A DNA stretch of 64,000 nt from Novosphingobium profundi. Its GTDB lineage: Bacteria; Pseudomonadota; Alphaproteobacteria; Sphingomonadales; Sphingomonadaceae. The translations under genes and the position numbers were made by a program. Below are positions 36,835-45,167 of this stretch, piece after piece. How positions within the stretch are numbered: the first letter of the stretch is position 1; each line of letters begins with the position of its first letter. The stretch lies in assembly GCF_020524485.1 (NCBI RefSeq), contig NZ_JAIVLF010000004.1, positions 434,001 to 498,000 on the forward strand, in the 5' to 3' direction. A model generated the notes under the pieces. The model was not told where the DNA came from. It did no database searches and saw only the letters and a program-made list of their open reading frames with translations.

Positions 36835-37079
36835 CCAAGGGTTGGCAGCGGCCTCTGGTCGACGCCCTGATCCTGTGGATGGCGGTCTTTCCCGCCATCT
36901 TCGTCTTCGCCGAACTGGTCCAGCGCCGCTCGATCGACCTCTCGTCCTCGCGCTACTACTGGGCCTTCGCCTTCAGGGGCACCTGGCTGAACATCGGCAT
37001 CAGCCTGGGCTATCTCGGCATTTTCGTATTCCTGACTGCCGGTATCCTTCGCATGACCCGAAAGAGCCTGTTTACCTGA
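36831..37079 (+). CDS. small membrane protein inside the trpB-trpA operon
   Basis: An 82-residue protein starting with GTG that overlaps the trpB stop (GTGA) and ends one base into the trpA start (TGATG). It has two hydrophobic helices ([19 protein letters not shown] and [20 protein letters not shown]) separated by a polar loop ([14 protein letters not shown]) and ends in a basic tail (RMTRKSLFT). I do not recognise the family. The tight overlaps on both sides suggest that it is translated with the tryptophan synthase subunits, but the function is open. Confidence 0.72.
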   Translation: MTKGWQRPLVDALILWMAVFPAIFVFAELVQRRSIDLSSSRYYWAFAFRGTWLNIGISLGYLGIFVFLTAGILRMTRKSLFT

Positions 37080-37855
37080 TGACCCGCTTCGAAAACGCCT
37101 TCGCCAAGGGCCCGGCCCTCGTCACCTTCATCACCGGCGGCGATGGGGACACCGCCGCCAACCTCGACGCGCTCGTTGCGGGCGGCGCCGACGTGATCGA
37201 GCTGGGCATGCCCTTCACCGATCCCATGGCCGATGGCGATGCCATCCAGCAGGCCAATATCCGCGCGCTTGGCAAGGGCACGCGGACCAAGGACATCTTC
37301 GACTTGGCGACCGGCTTCCGCCAGCGCCACCCGGACGTGCCGCTGGTGCTGATGGGCTATGCCAACCCGATGATCGCACGCGGGGCCGACTGGTTTGCCG
37401 CCGAATGCGCCAAGGCGGGCGTTGACGGCGTGATCTGCGTCGACATTCCGCCCGAAGAGGACGCTGAGCTCGGCCCGGCGCTGCGCGCTGCAGGCATCTC
37501 GCTGATCCGCCTGGCCACCCCCACCACCGACGCTTCGCGGCTTCCCGCCGTTCTCGAAGGCTCCTCGGGCTTCCTCTACTACGTCTCGGTCGCCGGGATC
37601 ACCGGCACGCAGACAGCCGCCCAGACCTCGATCGAGGACGCCGTGGGCAGGCTCAAGGCCGCCAGCGACATTCCCGTCGCGGTCGGTTTCGGCGTGCGCA
37701 CGCCCGAACAGGCGAGCGCCATCGCGAAGGTCGCAGACGGCGTCGTCGTGGGCTCGGCCTTCGTCGATCTCGTCAAGGAGCATGGCGACAAGGCCGCCGG
37801 GCCTTTGCGCGAACTCACCTCGGCGCTGGCCGAGGCCGTCCACTCCGCGCGCTGA
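37079..37855 (+). CDS. trpA: tryptophan synthase alpha chain
   Basis: Cleaves indole-3-glycerol phosphate to indole and glyceraldehyde-3-phosphate. The 258-residue TIM barrel has FITGGDGDTAANL, the catalytic Glu in IELGMPFTDPMADG (the Glu and Asp pair), VPLVLMGYANPM, VDGVICVDIPPEE, YYVSVAGITGT and VGFGVRTPEQA. The ATG overlaps the preceding stop by one base (TGATG). It is followed by folC after 27 bases; accD, which often sits here in alphaproteobacteria, is absent. Confidence 0.96.
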   Translation: MTRFENAFAKGPALVTFITGGDGDTAANLDALVAGGADVIELGMPFTDPMADGDAIQQANIRALGKGTRTKDIFDLATGFRQRHPDVPLVLMGYANPMIARGADWFAAECAKAGVDGVICVDIPPEEDAELGPALRAAGISLIRLATPTTDASRLPAVLEGSSGFLYYVSVAGITGTQTAAQTSIEDAVGRLKAASDIPVAVGFGVRTPEQASAIAKVADGVVVGSAFVDLVKEHGDKAAGPLRELTSALAEAVHSAR

Positions 37856-37882
37856 GCGCCTCGAAGGCACGCCCGAACAGCC

Positions 37883-39220
37883 ATGTCCCGCCCCAACGAC
37901 TTCGCGGTCTCGGAAGCCCCGGCCGTCCAGACCCAGCTTGATCGTCTTGCCGCGCTGTCGGTCCCGCAGGGCCGTATCGGGCTCGACGTCATCAAGGACC
38001 TGTGCGCGCACCTCGGCCATCCCGAGCGCGCGCTGCCGCCGGTCTTCCACGTCGCGGGCACCAACGGCAAGGGGTCGACCTGCGCGTTCCTGCGCGCCGC
38101 GCTTGAGGCGGCGGGCAAGACCGTCCACGTCTTCACCAGCCCGCACCTGGTGCGCTTCAACGAGCGCATTCGCGTTGCGGGCACGCTGATCTCGGACGAG
38201 CCGCTCGCCGAATTGCTCGCCGAAGTGTTCGACGTGGCCGAGACCCACGGCATCGGTGCCAGCTTCTTCGAGATTTCGACAGCGGCCGCCTTCCTGGCCT
38301 TCTCGCGCGTGCCTGCGGACGCCTGCATCTTCGAGGTGGGCCTGGGCGGACGGCTCGATGCCACCAATGTCATTCCCGATCCCCTCGTCTGCGGCATCGC
38401 GGCGCTCGGCATCGACCATGAGCAGTTCCTGCTTTCGCCGAGCGAAGGCACCCCGGACGATCCTTTCGCGCGCATTGCCTTCGAGAAAGCAGGCATCGCC
38501 AAGGCGGGCGCCGCCCTCGTCACGCTGAGCTACGGCCCTGGCATGAACGAGACCGTGGAGGCCCAGGCCGAGCGCGCCGGGACCTACGTCGTGCGCGCAG
38601 GCTCGGACTGGTCGACCGCGCCCGAACCGGACGGCTTCTCCTACCAGGATCACAAGGGCCTGCTGCACCTGCCGCGCCCACGCCTCTCCGGGCCGCACCA
38701 GACGATCAATGCAGGCCTTGCCGTTGCCATGCTGCGCCACCAGGACGCGATTGCCATCCCCGACGCCGCGCTCGCCGCCGCGATGGACTGGGCGCGTTGG
38801 CCCGCGCGCCTGCAACGGCTCGAGGCAGGCCCCCTGACGCAGCTTCTTCCGGAAAGTACGCCGTGCTGGCTCGATGGCGGTCACAATCCCGATGCGGGCA
38901 ACGCGCTTGCCCAGCATTTCCGGGAGCCGCGCCCGTACGTGCACCTCGTCATCGGCATGCTCGCGAACAAGGACCCGCACGCGTTGATCCGCCCGCTCGC
39001 CGCCCAGCTCGCCAGTGTGACCGTGGTACCGGTTCCCGGCCACGAGTGGCACGCAGCGGGTGATTTCGACTACGCCCTCGCCCCCGAGGCGAAGAGCGCT
39101 GAAGGCGTGCGTGCGGCCCTTGAAGGGCTCGACCTGAAGGACGGCGAAGTCGTCCTTATCGGCGGCTCGCTCTACCTTGCAGGCACCGTACTGGCCGCGA
39201 ACCACCAGCTTCCCGACTGA
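37883..39220 (+). CDS. folC: bifunctional folylpolyglutamate/dihydrofolate synthase
   Basis: Adds glutamate to dihydropteroate and/or folates. The 445-residue Mur-ligase-type ATPase has the P-loop VAGTNGKGSTCAFL, the substrate loop TSPHLVRFNERIRV, FEVGLGGRLDATN and the C-terminal ligase domain with LDGGHNPDAGNALA. Its length and motifs are typical. It is the last gene of the trpB-x-trpA-folC unit. Confidence 0.94.
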   Translation: MSRPNDFAVSEAPAVQTQLDRLAALSVPQGRIGLDVIKDLCAHLGHPERALPPVFHVAGTNGKGSTCAFLRAALEAAGKTVHVFTSPHLVRFNERIRVAGTLISDEPLAELLAEVFDVAETHGIGASFFEISTAAAFLAFSRVPADACIFEVGLGGRLDATNVIPDPLVCGIAALGIDHEQFLLSPSEGTPDDPFARIAFEKAGIAKAGAALVTLSYGPGMNETVEAQAERAGTYVVRAGSDWSTAPEPDGFSYQDHKGLLHLPRPRLSGPHQTINAGLAVAMLRHQDAIAIPDAALAAAMDWARWPARLQRLEAGPLTQLLPESTPCWLDGGHNPDAGNALAQHFREPRPYVHLVIGMLANKDPHALIRPLAAQLASVTVVPVPGHEWHAAGDFDYALAPEAKSAEGVRAALEGLDLKDGEVVLIGGSLYLAGTVLAANHQLPD

Positions 39221-39242
39221 GCGGCCGGGAAGGCCCGCGCGC

Positions 39243-40571
39243 TCACTCGCGCGCGTCGCCCTCGCCCACTTCGCCGGCCGTACCCATGGCATCGTCGACA
39301 AGACCGGTCGCCATCATCACCGCGAAGATCGCGATGCCAGGAAGGGCTGCGACGGTGGTCGCCAGGTAGAAGTTCACATAACCCATCGCCTCGATCAGCG
39401 CACCCGCCGTGGTGCCGGTAAGGAAGCGCCCGACGACGCTCGCCCCGGCCGAGATCAGCGCATACTGCGCTGCCGTGAAGCGCAGGTCGCACAGCGCCGA
39501 GAAGTAGGCCACCACGACCACGCCGCCATAGCCGCTCGCAAAGTTCTCGAACCCGATGGCGAGCGCCATGCCCAGGTTCGAGTGGCCCGCGGCGGCCAGC
39601 ATAGCAAAGCTGAGGTTGGAGACCGCCATCAGCACCAACGCAATCAGCACCGAACGCTTGAGGCCCATGCGCGCGTAGATCACGCCGCCCACGAACACAC
39701 CTATGATGAGCGCCCAGAACCCGATCCCCACGTCATAGAGTGCGATCTCGTCATTGGAGAAACCAAGATCGTCAAACAGCAGGCGAAAGGTCAGGTTGGC
39801 CAGCGTATCACCGATCTTGTGGACGAGAATGAAAGCGAGGACGAGGAATGCGCCCTTACGCTGGAAGAACTCCGCGAACGGACCCGCGATCGAGGCCCAG
39901 ATCTCGCCCATGCCCTTCTTGTCACGCACGACCTGGTGACGCTGGGGCTCACCCACGATGAGCGCGGTCAGCATCGCGGGCAGCGCGAAGACCGCGCAGA
40001 CCGCATAGGCCAGGTGCCAGTCCGAACGCGCCGCAACGACCAGCGCCAGCGAGGCGGCGAGCCCCGAACCGATGCGCCAGCCATACTGGCTCATCCCCGA
40101 GCCGGTCCCCAGCTGGTAAGGCTTCAAGGTCTCGATACGGTAGGCATCGATCACGATGTCGAAGGTTGCCCCTGCAAGCCCCATGAGGACCGCGGCCAGC
40201 GCGGTCGCGGCAATGTCCGCCTTCGGGTCGACCAGCGCGAGGTTGAGGTTAGCCGCCATGACAAGCAGGCCGACGACCAGCATCCAGGAGACGCGCTGGC
40301 CCAGACGTCCGATCACGGGCAGCGAAACCCCGTCGATCACCCAGGCCCACAGCGGCTTCAGGTTGTAGACGAAGAAGGCCAGAGCGAAGGTCGTGATCGT
40401 CGATTTCTCGATCCCGTCCTGAGCAAGGCGGGTTGTCAGCGTCGCCGCCAGGAGCGCGAAGGGATAGCCCGAGGACACCCCCAGCATGAAGGCCGCGACG
40501 GACTCCTTTTCCATGTAGGGCCGGACCGAATTCCATAGGCCGCGTCGTTGGTTAGTCGTCTGCGCGGTCAC
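39243..40571 (-). CDS. AmpG-like MFS permease
   Basis: A 442-residue membrane protein with about 12 hydrophobic helices. The N-terminal region LGVSSGYPFALLAATLTTRLAQDGIEKS, as separate blocks, resembles AmpG muropeptide permease, as does LKPLWAWVIDGVSLPVIGRLGQR (the DGV-x-P loop). AmpG imports cell-wall anhydromuropeptides for recycling. The exact substrate is inferred. It is convergent with folC and divergent from the rRNA pseudouridine synthase. Confidence 0.8.
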   Translation of the reverse strand: MTAQTTNQRRGLWNSVRPYMEKESVAAFMLGVSSGYPFALLAATLTTRLAQDGIEKSTITTFALAFFVYNLKPLWAWVIDGVSLPVIGRLGQRVSWMLVVGLLVMAANLNLALVDPKADIAATALAAVLMGLAGATFDIVIDAYRIETLKPYQLGTGSGMSQYGWRIGSGLAASLALVVAARSDWHLAYAVCAVFALPAMLTALIVGEPQRHQVVRDKKGMGEIWASIAGPFAEFFQRKGAFLVLAFILVHKIGDTLANLTFRLLFDDLGFSNDEIALYDVGIGFWALIIGVFVGGVIYARMGLKRSVLIALVLMAVSNLSFAMLAAAGHSNLGMALAIGFENFASGYGGVVVVAYFSALCDLRFTAAQYALISAGASVVGRFLTGTTAGALIEAMGYVNFYLATTVAALPGIAIFAVMMATGLVDDAMGTAGEVGEGDARE

Positions 40572-40636
40572 ATTCGATCCTTTTCGTCATGATCATGCGC
40601 GCAACTTAACGACGCGCCGCGTGAAGGGAAGGCTGG

Positions 40637-41668
40637 ATGAAGCCGCGATCAACAGGTATGGGGCGGCGGATGTCCAAACCACCTCGCAAATCCGGCGGTT
40701 CCTCGTACGGATCCGATTCGCGCGGATCCGATTCGCGCCGCTCCGAAGGCCGCGGCCCTGCGCGCGGCCCATCGCGTGGCCCCCGTTCGGGTGGCCGCTC
40801 CTCCGACGAGCCTCGCCGCGACGGCCCTTTCAACGAACGCAAGGGCGGCGCCGGATCGCGCCCGCGCAGCTTCGGCAAGCCCAAGCCCGCTGGCCCCACG
40901 CCCAAGGACCCGAACCTGCCCGCCCGCGAAGGCGACCGCATCGCCAAGCTGCTCGCCCGAGCCGGGGTTGCCAGCCGCCGCGAGGCCGAGCGCATGATCG
41001 CCGAAGGGCGCGTGAAACTGAACGATGAGCTGGTCGAGACCCCCTCGACCGTGCTGACCTCGCTTGCAGGCGTCACCGTCGATGGCAACCCGGTGAAGGA
41101 AGCGGACGCCACGCGCCTCTTCGCTTTCCACAAGCCCGCAGGCCTCATCACCGCCGAGCGCGACCCGGCCGGTCGCCCGACGATCTACGCCGCGCTGCGC
41201 AACGCCCTTCCCAAGGATGCGGGCCGCGTGATGCCGGTCGGCCGTCTCGACTTCAACACCGAGGGCCTGCTGCTGCTCACCAACGATGGCGAGTTCAAGC
41301 GCGCGCTGGAACTGCCCTCGACCGGCGTTCCGCGCACCTACCGCGCCCGCGCCTTCGGCGACATCACCCAGGAGCAGCTCGAAAGTCTCATCGAGGGCGT
41401 CGAGATCGATGGCGTGCGCTACGGCAAGATCGACGCCAACATGGAGCGCGGCGCCGGACGCAACCGCTGGATCGAGATGACGCTCACCGAGGGCAAGAAC
41501 CGCGAAGTGCGCCGCGTCCTCGAACACTTCGGCCTCAAGGTCAGCCGCCTCATCCGCATCGGCTACGGCCCCTTTGCTCTGGATGAGCTGCCCAAGGGCG
41601 CCGCCGTCGAGATCGACGCGAAAGTGCTCGACCGCTTCCGCGGCGATATCGACCGCGCGAAGGGCTGA
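40637..41668 (+). CDS. rluB: 23S/16S rRNA pseudouridine synthase (RluB/RsuA family)
   Basis: A 343-residue pseudouridine synthase. The N-terminal about 90 residues are Arg/Ser/Gly/Pro-rich and disordered, with a 15-nt tandem duplication coding GSDSR twice. The S4 RNA-binding domain (GDRIAKLLARAGVASRREAERMI region) is followed by the catalytic domain with GRLDFNTEGLLLLTNDGE, whose Asp makes the nucleophile. RluB, RluE, RluF and RsuA cannot be told apart here with certainty. An internal ATG at 40670 is an alternative start. Confidence 0.86.
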   Translation: MKPRSTGMGRRMSKPPRKSGGSSYGSDSRGSDSRRSEGRGPARGPSRGPRSGGRSSDEPRRDGPFNERKGGAGSRPRSFGKPKPAGPTPKDPNLPAREGDRIAKLLARAGVASRREAERMIAEGRVKLNDELVETPSTVLTSLAGVTVDGNPVKEADATRLFAFHKPAGLITAERDPAGRPTIYAALRNALPKDAGRVMPVGRLDFNTEGLLLLTNDGEFKRALELPSTGVPRTYRARAFGDITQEQLESLIEGVEIDGVRYGKIDANMERGAGRNRWIEMTLTEGKNREVRRVLEHFGLKVSRLIRIGYGPFALDELPKGAAVEIDAKVLDRFRGDIDRAKG

Positions 41669-41681
41669 GGGAGACCACGAG

Positions 41682-42251
41682 ATGAAGGGACCGGCCACCC
41701 GGACCGGCCTGCGCATCGTCGCGGGCGAATGGCGCGGGCGCAAGCTCGCCACCCCTGAGGGTGACACCACCCGCCCCACCGCCGACCGCACGCGCGAGAC
41801 GCTGTTCTCGATGCTGGCGAGCCGCCTTGGCACCTTCGAGGGCCTCAAGGTGGCCGACCTCTTTGCAGGCTCGGGTGCTCTGGGCCTCGAAGCGCTTTCG
41901 CGCGGGGCGGCGCATTGCCTTTTCGTGGATCAGGACGCCGCGGCGATCCGCGCGATCCGGCGCAATATCGCAAACCTCAAGGCCCAGGACCGCAGCGACG
42001 TGCGCCCGGTCTCCGCGCTTTCGCTCGGAACGGCGAAGGAGGCTCTCGATCTCGTCCTGCTCGACCCGCCCTACGACACCGGCGCGGGAGCGGTGGCAGC
42101 CGACAAGCTGGCGCGTCTGGGCTGGATCAACGAGGCGACCTGGGTCTCGATCGAGACCGCCCGGGATGAAAGCGTCTCGGTGCGCGGCTTCGACGTCGAG
42201 GCGACCCGCGATGTTGGCAAGGCCCGCCTTCACATCTTGCGCAAGGTCTGA
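41682..42251 (+). CDS. rsmD: 16S rRNA (guanine966-N2)-methyltransferase RsmD
   Basis: AdoMet-dependent methyltransferase for 16S rRNA. The 189-residue protein has IVAGEWRGRKL, RPTADRTRETLFSML, the AdoMet motif DLFAGSGALGLEALSRGA and the catalytic LLDPPYD (D/NPPY) motif. The start at 41682 follows GGGAGACCACGAG. It lies 13 bases behind rluB, so the two form a small rRNA-modification unit ended by a bidirectional terminator. Confidence 0.93.
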   Translation: MKGPATRTGLRIVAGEWRGRKLATPEGDTTRPTADRTRETLFSMLASRLGTFEGLKVADLFAGSGALGLEALSRGAAHCLFVDQDAAAIRAIRRNIANLKAQDRSDVRPVSALSLGTAKEALDLVLLDPPYDTGAGAVAADKLARLGWINEATWVSIETARDESVSVRGFDVEATRDVGKARLHILRKV

Positions 42252-42282
42252 GGAACAGGCTGCAACACACTTGCCTGAAACG

Positions 42283-42315
42283 AAAAAGGGCGCCGAAAGT
42301 CCCGGCGCCCTTTTT
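42283..42315. terminator. bidirectional intrinsic terminator
   Basis: A perfect 12-bp stem (AAAAAGGGCGCC with GGCGCCCTTTTT) around a 9-nt loop, with A and T ends. It lies between rsmD (+) and a small hypothetical gene (-). Confidence 0.88.
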
Positions 42316-42336
42316 GCTGGAGTTACCTTGGAGGGA

Positions 42337-42606
42337 TCAGGAAGCCGGCGTCTCCAACCCCTTGTCCTCGGGATAGTGGTCGAGCGGGCGGTTGCCGAAG
42401 TTGAGGCCGGCCTCACGTGGATTAATGCAGCCGTCGGTCGCCTCACCGCGGCATACCTCGTAAACCTTGCCCTCGACCCGGACCTTCGCCGCCATTCCGC
42501 GCGCGTCCTTCTCGACGACCTCAGGGGATGCCGAAGCGCTCTGCGCCTGGGCGCAAAGGGGCAGTACCGCAGCCGCAGCTGCGCAAGCAATAAGACCTTT
42601 CTTCAT
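42337..42606 (-). CDS. small secreted protein of unknown function
   Basis: An 89-residue protein with signal peptide (GLIACAAAAAVLPLCAQAQ). The mature 65-residue part has two cysteines in EVCRGEATDGCINP, about eight residues apart, and ends with a Pro/Asp-rich tail. I do not recognise a family. A small basic start (MKKG) and a purine-rich ribosome site precede it. It is divergent from uvrD and the LexA box. Confidence 0.6.
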   Translation of the reverse strand: MKKGLIACAAAAAVLPLCAQAQSASASPEVVEKDARGMAAKVRVEGKVYEVCRGEATDGCINPREAGLNFGNRPLDHYPEDKGLETPAS

Positions 42607-42768
42607 AATCTTACTCCCATTACTTAAAGCCCCCTGTGCGCAGCCCGCAGCCGCCTTCCGACGCTGGCGGACCGCCGCACATCCCGGGGCCGATCACTCC
42701 ATTTCGACGCATTGGCCAGTGGAATTGTTCCAGGACGGCGACGAAGCGACCTTGCACCGGGTTAATCC

Positions 42769-42783
42769 GTTCCCTAGTTGTTC
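42769..42783. promoter_or_regulatory. LexA (SOS) box ahead of uvrD
   Basis: GTTC-CCTAGTT-GTTC is an exact match to the alphaproteobacterial LexA motif GTTC-N7-GTTC and lies five bases before the uvrD start codon. A possible promoter TTGCAC-17-TAGTTG overlaps it, so a bound LexA would block transcription. uvrD is a known SOS gene in many bacteria. Confidence 0.75.
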
Positions 42784-42787
42784 ACGG

Positions 42788-45109
42788 GTGACCGAGAGCC
42801 ATTCCCCCCTGCCCGCCGCGCCCGCTCATCCTGCAGGCGCCGACGCGTCCAATCCCCTCATCGCCGGACTGAACGAGCCCCAGCGCGACGCCGTCCTGAC
42901 GACCGAAGGGCCGGTGCTGATGCTGGCCGGTGCAGGCACGGGCAAGACCTCTGCCCTCACCCGGCGCCTTGCCTATCTCGTTCAGAGCCGCCTCGCCTGG
43001 CCGAGCGAGATCCTGTGCGTCACCTTCACCAACAAGGCCGCGCGCGAGATGCGCGAGCGCGTCGGGCAACTCGTCGGACCGGCCGTCGAAGGCATGCCCT
43101 GGCTCGGCACCTTCCACGCCATCGCGGCCAAGATGCTGCGCCGCCACGCCGAACTGGTGGGCCTGGAATCGAACTACACGATTATCGACACCGACGACCA
43201 GCTGCGCCTCCTCAAGCAGCTGATCCAGGCCGAGGGGATCGACGAGAAGCGCTGGCCCGCCAAGCAACTGGCCGGGTGCATCGACCGCTGGAAGAACCGT
43301 GGCCTCAACCCGCGCGACCTCGATGCGCGCGAGAATGAGGCCTACGCCGAGGGCAAGGGCCAGCATTTCTACCATATGTATCAGGAGCGCCTGAAGGCGG
43401 TGAACGCCTGCGACTTCGGCGATCTTCTGCTCCACATGCTCAACATCCTGCGCGAGCACCGCGACGTGCTCGAGCAGTACCAGCAGCGCTTCAAGTACGT
43501 CATGGTGGACGAGTACCAGGACACCAACCAGGTCCAGTACCTGTGGCTGCGCCTTATCGCCCAGCACCGCCGCAACATCTGCGTGGTGGGTGACGACGAC
43601 CAGTCGATCTATTCCTGGCGCGGGGCCGAAGTCGCCAATATCCTGCGCTTTGAAAAGGACTTTCCGGGCGCCAAGGTCATCCGGCTCGAACAGAACTACC
43701 GCTCCACCCCGCAGATCCTTGCTGCCGCTTCGGGCCTCATCGACGAGAACACGCAGCGCCTCGGCAAGACGCTCTGGACCGAGCGCCATGGCGGCGACAA
43801 GCTCCACGTGGTCGGCGTCTGGGACGCGCCGGAGGAAGCACGCCGGGTGGGCGACAAGATCGAGCGCCTCGAACGCGAAGGCGCCCCGCTCGACCAGATC
43901 GCGATCCTCGTGCGCGCGCAGTACCAGACCCGCGAGTTTGAGGACCGCTTCATCTCGATTGGGATGAAGTACCGCATAGTCGGGGGCTTCCGCTTCTACG
44001 AACGCGCGGAAATCCGCGACGCGCTTGCCTATCTGCGCGTCATTGCCCAGCCCGCCGACGACCTCGCGTTTGAGCGCATCTACAACACGCCCAAGCGAGG
44101 ACTTGGCGCAAAGGCCCTGGAAAAGCTGCACCTGCTGGCGCGCCGCCGCGGCATCCCGCTCGCCAAGGCCGCGCTTGAAATCTGCGACACCGACGAATTG
44201 CCCGCGCGCACGCGCAACACGCTGCTCTCGCTGATGCGCGATTTCGCGCGCTGGCGCGACATGGCGAAGGAAGATGGCCCCGCCGACCTCATCCGCACCG
44301 CGCTCGACGAGAGTGGCTACACCGACGCCCTCCAGGCCGAACGCACGCCCGAGGCCAGCGGACGTCTTGAAAACCTGGTCGAACTCGCTCGCGCGATGGA
44401 GGAGTACGACAGCCTCGGCGATTTCCTCGAACACGTCAGCCTCGTCATGGACAACGATGCGCGCGACGACGAGGAGAAGGTCACCATCATGACCATGCAC
44501 GCGGCCAAGGGTCTGGAATTCGACAACGTGTTCCTGCCCGGCTGGGAGGACGGCGTGTTCCCCTCGCAGCGCTCGCTGGACGAAGGCGGGCTGGCCAGTC
44601 TCGAGGAAGAGCGCCGCCTCGCCTACGTCGCGATCACCCGCGCGCGCCGCAAGTGCACCATCCTCCACGCAGCGAACCGGCGCATCTACGGCCAATGGAC
44701 CAGTTCGATCCCCTCGCGCTTCATCGCCGAACTGCCCGAGGACCAGATCGAAAGCGAAACCACGCTCTCGGGCGGCGCCTCGCTCTGGCGCGCGCAGTGG
44801 TCCGAACACGCCGATCCCTTCGCCGACGTCGCCCGCTCCCAGCCGGGCCGTACGGTCACGCGCGGGCCAGGCTGGCAGCGCGCCGCCCAGCGCGAGTTCG
44901 AGACCGCCCCCAAGCGGGTCAAGGAAACCACCCGCAGCGCGGCGAGCTTCGCCTCCAAGCCGCGCACCGACATCGAAGTGGGCGCGCGCGTGTTTCACGA
45001 GAAGTTCGGCTATGGCACCGTCGCTTCGCAGGAAGGCAACAAGCTGGAGATCGAGTTCGAGAAGTCGGGCTCCAAACGGGTCCTCGACAGTTTCGTAAAA
45101 CCCGCCTGA
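42788..45109 (+). CDS. uvrD: UvrD/PcrA-type DNA helicase
   Basis: SF1 helicase for nucleotide-excision and mismatch repair. The 773-residue protein has the Q motif (LNEPQRDAVL), Walker A AGAGTGKT at 47-54, TFTNKAAREM, the Walker B VDEYQDTNQVQY, QSIYSWRGAE, LEQNYRST, TMHAAKGLEFDNVF and AYVAITRARRK. The C-terminal region after residue 650 has a conserved tail domain (VGARVFHEKFGYGTVAS). I chose the GTG at 42788, directly after the LexA box, because the conserved Q motif begins only 27 residues in; longer forms would cross the LexA box. It ends at a strong bidirectional terminator. Confidence 0.93.
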   Translation: MTESHSPLPAAPAHPAGADASNPLIAGLNEPQRDAVLTTEGPVLMLAGAGTGKTSALTRRLAYLVQSRLAWPSEILCVTFTNKAAREMRERVGQLVGPAVEGMPWLGTFHAIAAKMLRRHAELVGLESNYTIIDTDDQLRLLKQLIQAEGIDEKRWPAKQLAGCIDRWKNRGLNPRDLDARENEAYAEGKGQHFYHMYQERLKAVNACDFGDLLLHMLNILREHRDVLEQYQQRFKYVMVDEYQDTNQVQYLWLRLIAQHRRNICVVGDDDQSIYSWRGAEVANILRFEKDFPGAKVIRLEQNYRSTPQILAAASGLIDENTQRLGKTLWTERHGGDKLHVVGVWDAPEEARRVGDKIERLEREGAPLDQIAILVRAQYQTREFEDRFISIGMKYRIVGGFRFYERAEIRDALAYLRVIAQPADDLAFERIYNTPKRGLGAKALEKLHLLARRRGIPLAKAALEICDTDELPARTRNTLLSLMRDFARWRDMAKEDGPADLIRTALDESGYTDALQAERTPEASGRLENLVELARAMEEYDSLGDFLEHVSLVMDNDARDDEEKVTIMTMHAAKGLEFDNVFLPGWEDGVFPSQRSLDEGGLASLEEERRLAYVAITRARRKCTILHAANRRIYGQWTSSIPSRFIAELPEDQIESETTLSGGASLWRAQWSEHADPFADVARSQPGRTVTRGPGWQRAAQREFETAPKRVKETTRSAASFASKPRTDIEVGARVFHEKFGYGTVASQEGNKLEIEFEKSGSKRVLDSFVKPA

Positions 45110-45120
45110 AAGCTATTCAA

Positions 45121-45154
45121 AAAGGGCCGGAAGGTATCTCCCTTCCGGCCCTTT
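45121..45154. terminator. bidirectional intrinsic terminator
   Basis: A perfect 14-bp stem AAAGGGCCGGAAGG/CCTTCCGGCCCTTT with a 6-nt loop, between uvrD (+) and the carboxylesterase (-). Confidence 0.87.
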
Positions 45155-45167
45155 CTCTATCTGTTCG

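Noticed and set aside
40689-40739. The GGATCCGATTCGCGC tandem duplication in the pseudouridine synthase gene.
   Set aside because: It is inside the coding frame in a disordered Ser/Gly/Arg tail, so it is ordinary slippage of low-complexity sequence and not a mobile or regulatory repeat.
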